Assembly (NCBI RefSeq): GCF_051131155.1
Contig: NZ_CP159508.1
Location: forward strand, 2,356,001 to 2,420,000
DNA from: Pseudanabaena minima
GTDB lineage: Bacteria > Cyanobacteriota > Cyanobacteriia > Pseudanabaenales > Pseudanabaenaceae
DNA: 64,000 nucleotides
Direction of reading: 5' to 3'
Positions 23,877 to 32,579 of this stretch are shown here, one piece after another; the first letter of the stretch is position 1; every line of letters begins with the position of its first letter. The notes under the pieces were generated by a model. The model made no database searches, had not been told where the DNA came from, and saw only the letters and a list, made by a program, of their open reading frames with translations. A program made the position numbers and the translations under genes.

Positions 23877-25347
23877 AACTCAAACCTAGAAACTGCAGAT
23901 GAACGGCAAATAGACTAATAGTATATGTCCCAAATCCAAGCAGAATACAAACTGGTAATGTTAAAAACCAAGCTAGTAGCAAGTTTTTTAAAGTATTGCT
24001 CTGAACACCAGTCTGATTTGCTACCATCGATCCAGCAATGCCTGATGAAAGTATGTGGGTAGTGCTAACGGGTAATCCAAAATAATCGGCTGTACCAATC
24101 GTGGTCATAGTCACTAGCTCTGCGATCGCACCTTGAGCATAATTAAGAGGTTCTTTCCCAATTTTTTCGCCAACAGTAACAACAACACGCTTCCACCCAA
24201 TCATCGTTCCCGCGCCAAGTGCAATGGCAATCGTAATCTTTACCCAATAGGGAATGAAATGGGTAGTTTTATCTAATTGTTTTCTATAGTCAATTAATAA
24301 ATGTTGCTGATCAAGATTCGCTAATTGTTGTTGATTTTCTAATTTAGTAATTGCACTAGCAACAAGATAAATATCATTTCTAATTTGTGCACGATCTCTA
24401 TCTGACAGATCTACAAAATTACTACTGAGCGACAAACTATTACTAATCAATTGACTTTCAGAAGCTAGCGATCGCCAAGTATTTTCATTTAGTTGACCTT
24501 GTGGTTTTAAGAAGTTCGTAAGTTCTATTTGACTATTCTCAAAAATCAAATCATAAACTGAAGATTTAGGTATCTGTGATGTAAATACGGGAATAACAGC
24601 TTGTGATGTCGTGACCAATTGGGCGATCTCTTGAGAGCTAGTATCCATATTTAAGGAGAAGCTACTTGGCAATAAAATTACTAAAATCAGCATCATTAGA
24701 CCCATTCCTTTTTGTCCATCATTAGAGCCATGAGCAAAACTGACTCCTGTACAGGTCAAAATGAGCAACGACCTAATCCCTAATGATGGAGTTTGCTCTG
24801 CTGCTGTTGCTTTATAGAGATTTTCTTGTTTAATTAGAGCTTTAGCGATTAGTAATAATAATGCGGCTCCACAAAATCCGAGCAATGGTGAAATAATAAG
24901 TGAAAGAAAAACTTCCTGCATCTTTAGCCAATTTATGCCATCCCACCAGCTTTGACCTGTAGATAAAGTGGAATTAGCTAAACCTATTCCCAAAATCACA
25001 CCAATTAACGTATGTGTACTGGATACAGGTAATCCCAAATACCAAGTTCCCAAGTTCCAAATAATTGCGGAAGTAAGTAAAGCCAAAACCATCATCAAGC
25101 TTTTACTTGAATCAGCCTTAACTAATAATTCCATAGGCAACAAAGACACAATTGAAAAAGCGACAGCACCGCTCGATGTGATCACACCTAATAAATTGCA
25201 AATCCCTGACCAAATAACTGCGTATGTGGGCTTGAGTGTATTTGTATAAATAACAGTCGCTACAGCATTAGCGGTGTCGTGAAATCCATTCACGAACTCA
25301 AAACCGATCACCAAAGCGATCGCTAAGCCTAAAAACAGATATTCCAT
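23875..25347 (-). CDS. PiT-family inorganic phosphate transporter
   Basis: 490 residues. The N-terminal signature GFEFVNGFHDTANAVATVIYT and the second copy SFAHGSNDGQKGMGLMM mark the PiT family (Pi/H+ or Pi/Na+ symport). About ten membrane segments flank a soluble loop of about 130 residues (240-370). The C-terminal ADYFGLPVSTTHILSSGIAG repeats the LGLPVSSTHTLIGVILG motif of the N-terminal half, reflecting the internal duplication of the family. Confidence 0.93.
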   Translation of the reverse strand: MEYLFLGLAIALVIGFEFVNGFHDTANAVATVIYTNTLKPTYAVIWSGICNLLGVITSSGAVAFSIVSLLPMELLVKADSSKSLMMVLALLTSAIIWNLGTWYLGLPVSSTHTLIGVILGIGLANSTLSTGQSWWDGINWLKMQEVFLSLIISPLLGFCGAALLLLIAKALIKQENLYKATAAEQTPSLGIRSLLILTCTGVSFAHGSNDGQKGMGLMMLILVILLPSSFSLNMDTSSQEIAQLVTTSQAVIPVFTSQIPKSSVYDLIFENSQIELTNFLKPQGQLNENTWRSLASESQLISNSLSLSSNFVDLSDRDRAQIRNDIYLVASAITKLENQQQLANLDQQHLLIDYRKQLDKTTHFIPYWVKITIAIALGAGTMIGWKRVVVTVGEKIGKEPLNYAQGAIAELVTMTTIGTADYFGLPVSTTHILSSGIAGSMVANQTGVQSNTLKNLLLAWFLTLPVCILLGFGTYTISLFAVHLQFLGLS

Positions 25348-25424
25348 AGATATTCCATTTTTATTCCACGATACTTGTGTTATAGCTATTGCCGCTAGGA
25401 CAAATCAAAACGCAAGAATTTATT

Positions 25425-25442
25425 GGCGGCGCAAAGCGCCGC
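25425..25442. terminator. Short GC hairpin after mreD
   Basis: GCGGCGC-AAA-GCGCCGC, 41 bp after the mreD stop. Confidence 0.6.
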
Positions 25443-25482
25443 TAATCCTTACCTATTTAGCACTACTCAAGGTGCTATCAAA

Positions 25483-26028
25483 TTAATCTTCCTGTTTCTC
25501 TAGAGATCGCCACCAACGGCTAAGGGGAAAGTAAATAGCAGGCGACCATAAACTACTCAAAATCGCTGAACTAAGAGCTATCCGCTGCTGTAAAGTCCAA
25601 ACATTATCCATGTCGGCTCCCATGGCAGTTAATTGCAATGCATGCATGGTCTCAACAATTACTGCCATGCCAAACACAATTAAAGCGATCGAAATAAAGT
25701 CCTCTTGCATATATCGCTGTTTCTGCAAAAGTGAGGTTAGTCCACCAGTGATTGCTAGGCCCAAAGCATGAGTTGGTGAAACATGCATGTCCACAAAAGT
25801 CATACCGTCTTGTATAAATCCTATGGCAACCCCTGCCATTACTGACAAAAATACAGGACGATTAACGCTCCAAGCCACTAGCCAGATTAGTAACCAGTTA
25901 GGAGCAATTCCCATCAAAGTCATGCCTGGAAATCTGGTATACATCGCTAAAACACAAATTAGCAGTGAACCAATGGTCACAGCCCAGTTTAAAAATTTTT
26001 TGGATAGGGAAACTTTGCGATCGAGCAT
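25483..26028 (-). CDS. mreD: Rod shape-determining protein MreD
   Basis: 181 residues, five predicted membrane helices. MreD is an integral membrane component of the elongasome. Sequence includes PGMTLMGIAPNWLLIWLVAWSVNRPVF and the long GFIQDGM segment typical of MreD. Third gene of the mreBCD cluster, 17 bp after mreC. Confidence 0.88.
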   Translation of the reverse strand: MLDRKVSLSKKFLNWAVTIGSLLICVLAMYTRFPGMTLMGIAPNWLLIWLVAWSVNRPVFLSVMAGVAIGFIQDGMTFVDMHVSPTHALGLAITGGLTSLLQKQRYMQEDFISIALIVFGMAVIVETMHALQLTAMGADMDNVWTLQQRIALSSAILSSLWSPAIYFPLSRWWRSLEKQED

Positions 26029-26045
26029 TATTTCTGATGACTGGG

Positions 26046-26792
26046 CTACAGCTTCTCTTGGAAAGGATATACCTCAACGTAATCTAGTAGTCCTAAAGGA
26101 GTCGAAAACTCGACGATCGCTTCAGGGGCAGGTTGCTTATCAAGATTTATGGATTTAATTCGACCTACAGGTACGTTTTCAGGAAATAGCGTACTAAATT
26201 GTGATGTATGGACAATATCTCCAACTTTTACATCAGGATCACGCTCGAAGAAGTCTATGGTTGCTGTATTTTGGCTTTGCCCTTTGAGCATTCCACTAAA
26301 ACGACTGCGACTAACGACAACACCAACCTGACTATTTGGATCACTGATTAGCAAAATCTGACTAGTGTTGGGGGAGACGTGGGTAACACGCCCAACCAAA
26401 CCTCCAGGAGCAACCACCACAGCACCTGGTTTAATACCATCATTGCTACCTTTCCCAATTAAGATTTGATTCCACCAAGAATCAGCACCACGACCGATCA
26501 CCGTCGCCCAAACGCCAACATCCTTGGGAGTTACCCTTACCTTCAAAAGTTCCTTCATTCTCTGGTTTTGTGACTCCAATTCAGTCAAGCGATAGCGAAG
26601 TTCGCGTACTTGAGCATCTTGCAATAATTCTTGCTTAGATACACTTGATTGGAAAGGGCGGCTAAGAAACTGATATGTTTCCATAATAGCGACACCTTGG
26701 GTTTGGCGGATAAACCAAGCAAGCCCAATTCCAGCAGTAACCACAACGGTTTGAAAGCTATAACGCTCCCACCAACTACGGATTGAATCCAT
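26046..26792 (-). CDS. mreC: Rod shape-determining protein MreC
   Basis: 248 residues: one N-terminal membrane helix (about residues 12-28), a coiled coil (about 52-85, LRYRLTELESQNQRMKELL), then the periplasmic beta-barrel pair with VIGRGADSWWNQILIGKGSNDGIKPG and GLVGRVTHVSPNTSQILLISD. MreC organises peptidoglycan synthases. It starts 11 bp after mreB. Confidence 0.94.
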   Translation of the reverse strand: MDSIRSWWERYSFQTVVVTAGIGLAWFIRQTQGVAIMETYQFLSRPFQSSVSKQELLQDAQVRELRYRLTELESQNQRMKELLKVRVTPKDVGVWATVIGRGADSWWNQILIGKGSNDGIKPGAVVVAPGGLVGRVTHVSPNTSQILLISDPNSQVGVVVSRSRFSGMLKGQSQNTATIDFFERDPDVKVGDIVHTSQFSTLFPENVPVGRIKSINLDKQPAPEAIVEFSTPLGLLDYVEVYPFQEKL

Positions 26793-26803
26793 GAAAAATT
26801 TAC

Positions 26804-27829
26804 CTATAAACTTTTCAAGCGACTGGTTAAGACACGACCAAGATTTTTGTAATCTTCTAAAACACGACCAGCACCGATTACTACGCAGTCCAATGGGGCT
26901 GGGGCAATATGAGTGATAATTCCAGTTTCATGACTGATCAGGGTATCAATACCATTTAGCATTGCCCCACCACCAGCCAACATAATACCGCGATCAATAA
27001 TATCGGCAGCTAGTTCAGGAGGTGTACGCTCTAGGGTTCGCTTTACAGCTTCAATAATCACTGAGAGAGGTTCACTCATGCTTTCACGGATTTCTGAAGA
27101 CTTTACAGTGACGGTACGAGGTAAGCCCGATAGTAGGTGTAAGCCTCTTACCTCCATCGAAGTTTCTTCTTTAATGGGATAAGCTGAACCAATTTTAATT
27201 TTAATTTCCTCTGAAGTACGTTCCCCTACAACGAGGTTATGTACAGTCTTCATGTACTTCATGATTGCTTCACTGAGTTCGTCGCCTGCAACACGCACAG
27301 ACTCACTCAATACAATTCCCTGCAAACTCATGACGGCAACTTCGGTAGTCCCACCACCAATGTCAATGATCATGTTCCCCGTTGCTTCAGTTACAGGTAG
27401 TCCTGCACCGATCGCCGCCGCGATCGGCTCATCGATTGGGTAAACCTCACTTGCGCCAGCACGACGGGCTGCATCCATAACTGCTCGCCATTCCACGCCT
27501 GTTACACCACTGGGAATGCCGATCGCAATGCGAGGATTAAAAACACCTTTCTTAACTTTTTGAATGAATGAGCGCAACATCAGCTCAGCCGAGTCAAAGT
27601 CAGCAATTACGCCATCTTTGAGGGGGCGCACTGCAATGATGTCACCAGGGGTGCGACCGATCATTTTGTTGGCTTCATTTCCAACTGCATAGGCAGTCTT
27701 GTCTCGTTGATCGATTGCGACAACTGATGGCTCTTGCAGAACAATACCTTCACCAGACACATAAATTAGTGTGTTGGCAGTACCGAGGTCAATGCCGATG
27801 TCTTTCGTAAAATGGCGTAATAAACCCAC
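26804..27829 (-). CDS. mreB: Actin-like cell shape protein MreB
   Basis: 341 residues. Phosphate-1 motif IGIDLGTANTLIY, connect-1, phosphate-2 IIDIGGGTTEVAV near residue 158, adenosine motif GGAMLNGIDTLI near 287. MreB polymers direct rod-type wall growth on the inner membrane. First gene of mreBCD on the minus strand; its promoter should lie in 27830-27970, where no clear motif is visible. Confidence 0.97.
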   Translation of the reverse strand: MGLLRHFTKDIGIDLGTANTLIYVSGEGIVLQEPSVVAIDQRDKTAYAVGNEANKMIGRTPGDIIAVRPLKDGVIADFDSAELMLRSFIQKVKKGVFNPRIAIGIPSGVTGVEWRAVMDAARRAGASEVYPIDEPIAAAIGAGLPVTEATGNMIIDIGGGTTEVAVMSLQGIVLSESVRVAGDELSEAIMKYMKTVHNLVVGERTSEEIKIKIGSAYPIKEETSMEVRGLHLLSGLPRTVTVKSSEIRESMSEPLSVIIEAVKRTLERTPPELAADIIDRGIMLAGGGAMLNGIDTLISHETGIITHIAPAPLDCVVIGAGRVLEDYKNLGRVLTSRLKSL

Positions 27830-27974
27830 AGTAAACTCTTCCAGTGGTCAAACTAGCTATATCGTCTTAACATTTTATTACGATTGTTGTCACTTAGTCT
27901 AGTCTTCTTAACTATTCCGAAAGTCTGGTATTTGTCAACGAAAGTGAAAAGCATTGCGTGGCAATGCATTATGG

Positions 27975-28027
27975 AAACAATTTTGGTGTTTATAGCGCTG
28001 AAAGCGCTATAAACACCAAAATTGTTT
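27975..28027. repeat. Long perfect hairpin, family E copy 1
   Basis: 25-bp exact arms and a GAA loop. The outer part (AATTTTGGTGTTT) is shared with the hairpin at 29214-29268, while the apex differs (ATAGCGCT here). Confidence 0.8.
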
Positions 28028-28096
28028 TTAAGGAGAATTTTTGTTGAGATTGCTTTGTTATTATGGTGGGTGTAAGCAAAAATTAACAATTATCCA

Positions 28097-28546
28097 ATGA
28101 GTGATTGGCTAGAACATACCGTCCAAACTGAAGTGGCTATTCCCGTGGAATATGCGTGGTCGTTGTGGTCAGATTTGCAAGCTATGCCCCGTTGGATGAA
28201 GTGGATTGACTCTGTAGTGGTCACAGATGATCCTGATATATCCGCTTGGAAACTTGGCACAAACGGCTTAACTTTTACTTGGAAGTCTCGAATTCTTAAA
28301 CAGATTCCCAATCAAATTATTCAATGGGAATCAATTGGTGGTCTGCCAAATCGTGGGGCTGTAAGATTTTATGGTCGCCCTAATAATATGACAATTGTGA
28401 AGTTGAGCATCGCCTATGCGATTCCTGCGATCGGGCAAATTATGGATAATTTATTTTTGGGACAGGTTGTCGAGTCTACTTTACAGGCAGATTTAGACAG
28501 ATTCAGAATTTATGCACAGGAAGATTTTGCCAAAACCAGTGAATAA
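28097..28546 (+). CDS. SRPBCC-family protein (START-like, polyketide cyclase/dehydrase group)
   Basis: 149 residues. The N-terminal VQTEVAIPVEYAWSLWSDLQAMPRWMKWIDSV is the hallmark of the coenzyme Q-binding / cyclase-dehydrase SRPBCC group, which forms a hydrophobic ligand pocket. The central strands (NQIIQWESIGGLPNRGAVRFYGR) and a long C-terminal helix follow. Ligand unknown. Its stop codon lies within the left arm of a long terminator. Confidence 0.87.
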   Translation: MSDWLEHTVQTEVAIPVEYAWSLWSDLQAMPRWMKWIDSVVVTDDPDISAWKLGTNGLTFTWKSRILKQIPNQIIQWESIGGLPNRGAVRFYGRPNNMTIVKLSIAYAIPAIGQIMDNLFLGQVVESTLQADLDRFRIYAQEDFAKTSE

Positions 28547-28583
28547 AAAAGAGCGCTTTGCGCTCTTTTTTATTCACTGGTTT
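28533..28583. terminator. Long hairpin containing a stop codon
   Basis: 24-bp exact arms around TTT; the left arm encodes the last residues and the TAA of the SRPBCC gene. Also positioned to serve the convergent Fur-family gene. Confidence 0.9.
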
Positions 28584-28618
28584 TAACTATTTACTTATGG
28601 AAATTACGCAAAAATGTC

Positions 28619-29080
28619 CTAAAAAATTGATCGCTGCCCTTCAGGACTGACACCAATAATTGTTAGTTGGCAATCTAAGACAGAGAAGCCATACTTATCA
28701 GCAACTTTTTTACTTATCGTAAGAATTTGATCGTTTTTAAACTCAATCACACGATTGGTTTTAACACAGACTAAATGATGATGATGGTGAGGCTTGGGCT
28801 GATTAATTTCATAATGTTTATGATCTTCGGTAAGTTCGAGTTCACGCAAAATCCCCATCCTTGCCATCATTTTTACGGTGCGGTAAATTGTCGAAAGACT
28901 AATATTCTCACCCTGAGCTTTTAGACGTTCGTAAAGATCCTCAGCACTGAGATGCTGCCCTTCTGGTAAAGTTTGAAAAGTACTTAAAATAACCTCGCGC
29001 TGCGGTGTCATGCGACAACCTTTTGAGTTGAGTTCAGCCTTGAGGGATTCAGGTGAATAGGTGGTCTCCGCAGAATTCAT
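28619..29080 (-). CDS. Fur-family transcriptional regulator lacking structural zinc cysteines
   Basis: 153 residues from the ATG at 29078-29080. Winged helix: GCRMTPQREVILSTF, LSAEDLYERLKAQGENISLSTIYRTVKMMARMGILRELEL; then the metal-site region HKHYEINQPKPHHHHHLVCVKTNRVIEF. Most Fur/PerR/Zur proteins have CxxC here and a second CxxC near the end; this one keeps a single Cys (VCVKT) and reads VSPEGQRSIF at the tail, so the Cys4 zinc site is absent. Whether it senses Fe, peroxide or Zn cannot be decided. An upstream extension of the frame to 29212 is open but has no family character. Confidence 0.88.
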   Translation of the reverse strand: MNSAETTYSPESLKAELNSKGCRMTPQREVILSTFQTLPEGQHLSAEDLYERLKAQGENISLSTIYRTVKMMARMGILRELELTEDHKHYEINQPKPHHHHHLVCVKTNRVIEFKNDQILTISKKVADKYGFSVLDCQLTIIGVSPEGQRSIF

Positions 29081-29213
29081 AGCATTATCAATAACGATAG
29101 CTTCTTGAGAATAACACAAAAGGCATATCCACCAAAACTTAGAGAGCCATAATTCAACAATTCGCATTATAAAAATTGTTTTTTTGAAAACTAGCCGTTG
29201 ACTGACTTTCAAA

Positions 29214-29268
29214 AAACCAATTTTGGTGTTTCCAGTGCCTTCGGGACTGGAAACACCAAAATTGGTTT
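29214..29268. repeat. Long hairpin, family E copy 2
   Basis: 23-bp exact arms and a GCCTTCGGG apex. The outer arm AATTTTGGTGTTT matches the hairpin at 27975; the inner arm differs (CCAGT). It sits in the region shared by the divergent Fur-family and methyltransferase genes. Confidence 0.8.
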
Positions 29269-29360
29269 CATAATTGAGAATTGATTTGTACCGATCCTCT
29301 TTGGAGTTTTATGCTTGAAATTGTGTTATGTTGAGCAACCCTACTTAAAAGTTTTTAGCT

Positions 29361-30560
29361 ATGTCACCGTTGCCCCGTGCGATTATTCATCGTAAAAAAG
29401 TCGATGCGGTTCAGCGTTTCCACCCTTGGATTTTTTCAGGTGCGATCGCCAAAATACAAGGAGAAGTCAATGATGGTGACTTGGTAGAAGCCTATAGCGA
29501 AGATGGTAAGTTTTTAGCGATCGGTTTGTGGGGTATGGGTAGTATCGCGATTAAGGTGCTATCGTTCCAACCTGTGGAGTCGATGCAAAGTTTATTGCGC
29601 GATCGCCTACAGCAAGCATTTATTCTGAGAAAGCAAATAGGATTAATTGATAATCCAGAAACAAATTGCTATCGCTTAATTAATTCTGAAGGTGATGGTT
29701 TAGCAGGATTAATTATTGATGTTTATGGAGAAACGGCAGTTTTGCAATGTCATTCACTGGGAACATATCGCTATCGTCAGGAAATCGCGGACATATTAAA
29801 GGAAATTTATAGCGATCGCTTACAAGCAGTTTATGACAAAAGCTCGGCGACTCTTTCACGAAAATCACAAATGCAGTCTCAGGATGGGCTATTAATCGGC
29901 GAAAAATCTACTGATAGTGCCGAAGTTTTAGAATATGGACATCACTTTATTGTTGATTGGGAAAGGGGGCAGAAAACAGGCTTTTTCTTAGATCAACGTG
30001 AAAATCGGCGTTTGTTTGGTAAATATGCCACAGGTAAAAAAGTTTTAAATACCTTCTGCTATTCGGGCGGGTTCTCTGTTTATGCCGTGGCAGCAGGGGC
30101 GCTAGAAGTACATTCGATTGATAGCTCAGTCAAGGCGATGGAATGGACTGATCGCAATATTGCTGCAAATTTTGATGCTCAGCGTCAAGCAACTCATACT
30201 TCCTTTACAGGCGATGTGTTTGATTTTTTGAAGCAATGCGATCGCGATTATGATGCGATCGTGCTTGATCCACCAGCTTTTGCTAAAAGTTTATCGGCGC
30301 GACATTCAGCGATGCAAGCCTACCGACGGTTGAATTTGCAAGCCATGTCTAAGTTGAAAAGTGGTGGCTTGTTATTCACATTTTCCTGCTCTCAAGTGGT
30401 GAATGTGGAGAATTTTACGGGTGCTGTCACGGCGGCGGCGATCGAGTCAGGTCGCACTATCAAGGTTTTACATCATTTAACCCATCCCGCTGATCATCCT
30501 ACGAGTATTTTTCATCCTGAAGGAGCGTATCTGAAGGGCTTAGTTTTGAGCGTGATTTAG
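29361..30560 (+). CDS. RlmI-like class I rRNA (cytosine-C5) methyltransferase
   Basis: 399 residues. N-terminal PUA domain (about 1-75, HRKKVDAVQRFHPWIFSGAI), a central EEHEE domain (NCYRLINSEGDGLAGLIIDVYG), then a Rossmann methyltransferase: GQKTGFFLDQRENRR, VLNTFCYSGGFSVYA (SAM motif I), VLDPPAFAKS (motif IV) and LFTFSCSQVV with the catalytic Cys (motif VI). This architecture belongs to RlmI, which forms m5C1962 in 23S rRNA; the exact target is inferred. Convergent with a Uma2 gene 7 bp away. Confidence 0.92.
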   Translation: MSPLPRAIIHRKKVDAVQRFHPWIFSGAIAKIQGEVNDGDLVEAYSEDGKFLAIGLWGMGSIAIKVLSFQPVESMQSLLRDRLQQAFILRKQIGLIDNPETNCYRLINSEGDGLAGLIIDVYGETAVLQCHSLGTYRYRQEIADILKEIYSDRLQAVYDKSSATLSRKSQMQSQDGLLIGEKSTDSAEVLEYGHHFIVDWERGQKTGFFLDQRENRRLFGKYATGKKVLNTFCYSGGFSVYAVAAGALEVHSIDSSVKAMEWTDRNIAANFDAQRQATHTSFTGDVFDFLKQCDRDYDAIVLDPPAFAKSLSARHSAMQAYRRLNLQAMSKLKSGGLLFTFSCSQVVNVENFTGAVTAAAIESGRTIKVLHHLTHPADHPTSIFHPEGAYLKGLVLSVI

Positions 30561-30567
30561 ATTTGAC

Positions 30568-31206
30568 TTAAGCAGCCATAATTTGCTCAACAGTGAGATT
30601 TAATTCTGGAAAGGTTGGCGAAATTAGGCGATCGTTGTTTTGAAATATTGTCATTTGATATTTGCCTTCTGCATTTAAGGCGAATATCAGCACAGAAGGC
30701 ATCTTCGGATCACCTAAATAGTCGCGAGAACCGATCGCTAAGTAATCCACAATCCAATATTCAGGAATTCCTAAACGTTCGTATTCTTCGAGTTTATCAA
30801 TATAATCATCTTCCCAATTGGTAGATACTACTTCGATGGCAAGTTGAATTGGTTCGCGGATGCCCCGATGATTTAGGCGATCGCTCCGCCAAACATCTCG
30901 ATTTATAACACTGACATCAGGATGTCGCCCCTGTTCTTTACCTTTTTTATTTGTAGTTAAAACTGCTGCTACGTCATTAACCACGTAGTTTAAATTTAAC
31001 CGCTCAACCTCTCGATCAAAGCTTTTTAAAATTAGCCAAGCGACATCGTAATGAATTCTTGTTGCTAATTTTCTTACCATTTTGCCATCCACCAATTCAT
31101 AGCGACCATCTTCAGGACATTGCTCTAAAAACTGGTCAAAATTTAGTTCTAGTTTTTGCTCTTGCTCCAGTTCTGAACCAGACTTTGCTTGAGTGAGTGT
31201 AATCAT
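30568..31206 (-). CDS. Uma2 family (DUF820) putative endonuclease, second copy
   Basis: 212 residues from the ATG at 31204-31206, preceded by an AGGAAA ribosome site; a longer frame from TTG at 31218 is less likely. Motifs: GRYELVDGKMVRKL, HPDVSVINRDVW, LAIEVVSTNWEDDYIDKLEEYERLGIPEYWIVDY, all PD-(D/E)XK Uma2 signatures. Its C-terminal half parallels the protein at 4125 (both end with a TFPNLNLTAGQ / TFPELNLTVEQ type motif). Role unknown. Confidence 0.88.
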   Translation of the reverse strand: MITLTQAKSGSELEQEQKLELNFDQFLEQCPEDGRYELVDGKMVRKLATRIHYDVAWLILKSFDREVERLNLNYVVNDVAAVLTTNKKGKEQGRHPDVSVINRDVWRSDRLNHRGIREPIQLAIEVVSTNWEDDYIDKLEEYERLGIPEYWIVDYLAIGSRDYLGDPKMPSVLIFALNAEGKYQMTIFQNNDRLISPTFPELNLTVEQIMAA

Positions 31207-31281
31207 AGATTTCCTCAAAATGCTTAGCCTAAATTATATCAAAGCCATATCCATAGGGTTGTGGTGCTTGTGAAGTAGTCC

Positions 31282-31330
31282 AGAGAAATTGTTGAAAGCA
31301 ATGCAAAGCACCGCTTTCAACAATTTCTCT
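31282..31330. terminator. Hairpin between divergent Uma2 and TPR genes
   Basis: Outer arms AGAGAAATTGTTGAAAGC are exact; the apex (AATGCAAAGCACC) is imperfect. As at 4792, a hairpin stands upstream of a Uma2 gene. Confidence 0.65.
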
Positions 31331-31453
31331 AGGTTTTAATTTAGCGTACATCCCTGTATGGAAATAAATGTCAGAAAAAGTCAGAAAACTTCTATAAAAA
31401 ATTGCTTTTATGTCGCTACAATATGTCCACCTTATTGGTGAGGATGTAGGGAT

Positions 31454-32482
31454 ATGTATAGAAAACATCAGAAAATGTCGGTTGCTAATATTGGCGCAAC
31501 GATCTTAGCGGCAGTTATGGGAGCGATCGTTGTGCCGATGCCAACACAGGCACAGCACACAACTGTTAACCCCGCAAATCCTGCTGTTCGCAATGAAGCC
31601 GATCGCTTGCTTGATCTTGGCTATGTACAACTCAAAGAGGGAAAACCACGTGAAGCTATTAAGACTTGGCTCTACGCGATTGGCTATTACCGTCGCATTA
31701 ATGACCAACCTGCGATCGCCTACACGCTGGCAAGGGTAAGTGATGCCTATGAAATGATGGGAGCAACAGACACGGCTCAGGATACAACTCGCCAAAGAAT
31801 TCGTTATGCCAATACTTTGCAAGACAATGGTGCAAAGTTGGAAAGCTCTAATAACTTAGTCAGTTTTGAGATTGCCCAAAATAAACTGGAATCTGCGGCG
31901 AAACTGAACAAAGAAACTCTTGATCTGGCTATTCAAAATGATCAAGGACTGAATACTGCGCTTGCTCTAAATAATAAGGGCTTAATTGCAGGACGCTATG
32001 GTGATCATCTCGCTGCGATCAAGCTCTATTATGCATCGAGCAAAAAATATCCACTCCGTGAGGCGATCGGTGAGGGCTATGTCTACGTCAATAGCGGCGA
32101 CAGTTTCATGTCGTTGGATAATTACAAGTCAGCGATCAAGGACTATGGGATGGCTTTAACGATCGCCCGCCAATATCGCAATTATCCATTGATGGCAGTG
32201 GCAAGCGATCGCTTGATTGCCGCGTATCTCGAAGTCCCTAACTTTTATCGCATTGAAGAATTATTGCAAAATCGCTCTAGGTTGGCTTTGGTAATGGGCG
32301 ATCAAGAAACGGCGGCGATTGCACAGCGATATTTGGGTGATTTGTACTTATCTTTTGGAAATCTGCCAAAAGCACGCGCCGCTTACCAAGAATCCTATGA
32401 TTTTGCTGCTATGCTAGAAGATACTTCTAGCTTGCCCCTGCGAGAAGCTTATTACAAATTGCAGGCTCTAGAGAGAATGTAA
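31454..32482 (+). CDS. Exported tetratricopeptide-repeat protein
   Basis: 342 residues. A signal peptide (hydrophobic NIGATILAAVMGAIVV, cleavage near PTQAQ) is followed by TPR-like helical hairpins through residue 335: ADRLLDLGYVQLKEGKPREAIKTWLYAIGYYR, ALALNNKGLIAGRYGDHLAAIKLYYAS, GYVYVNSGDSFMSLDNYKSAIKDYG and RYLGDLYLSFGNLPKARAAYQES. Probably a periplasmic scaffold; no specific function visible. An ATG at 31475 is an alternative start. Confidence 0.85.
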   Translation: MYRKHQKMSVANIGATILAAVMGAIVVPMPTQAQHTTVNPANPAVRNEADRLLDLGYVQLKEGKPREAIKTWLYAIGYYRRINDQPAIAYTLARVSDAYEMMGATDTAQDTTRQRIRYANTLQDNGAKLESSNNLVSFEIAQNKLESAAKLNKETLDLAIQNDQGLNTALALNNKGLIAGRYGDHLAAIKLYYASSKKYPLREAIGEGYVYVNSGDSFMSLDNYKSAIKDYGMALTIARQYRNYPLMAVASDRLIAAYLEVPNFYRIEELLQNRSRLALVMGDQETAAIAQRYLGDLYLSFGNLPKARAAYQESYDFAAMLEDTSSLPLREAYYKLQALERM

Positions 32483-32496
32483 AATTTTTAAATCGA

Positions 32497-32526
32497 GGCA
32501 AACGGTACAACAACGTGCCGTTTACC
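32497..32526 (+). terminator. Short hairpin after the TPR gene
   Basis: AGGCAAACGG.AC / GT.CCGTTTACCT, imperfect, followed by TTTATAT. Confidence 0.55.
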
Positions 32527-32579
32527 TTTATATAAAACGTCTTTATCAAAGTCAATTTAGTAAAAACCTAAAATTTGCC

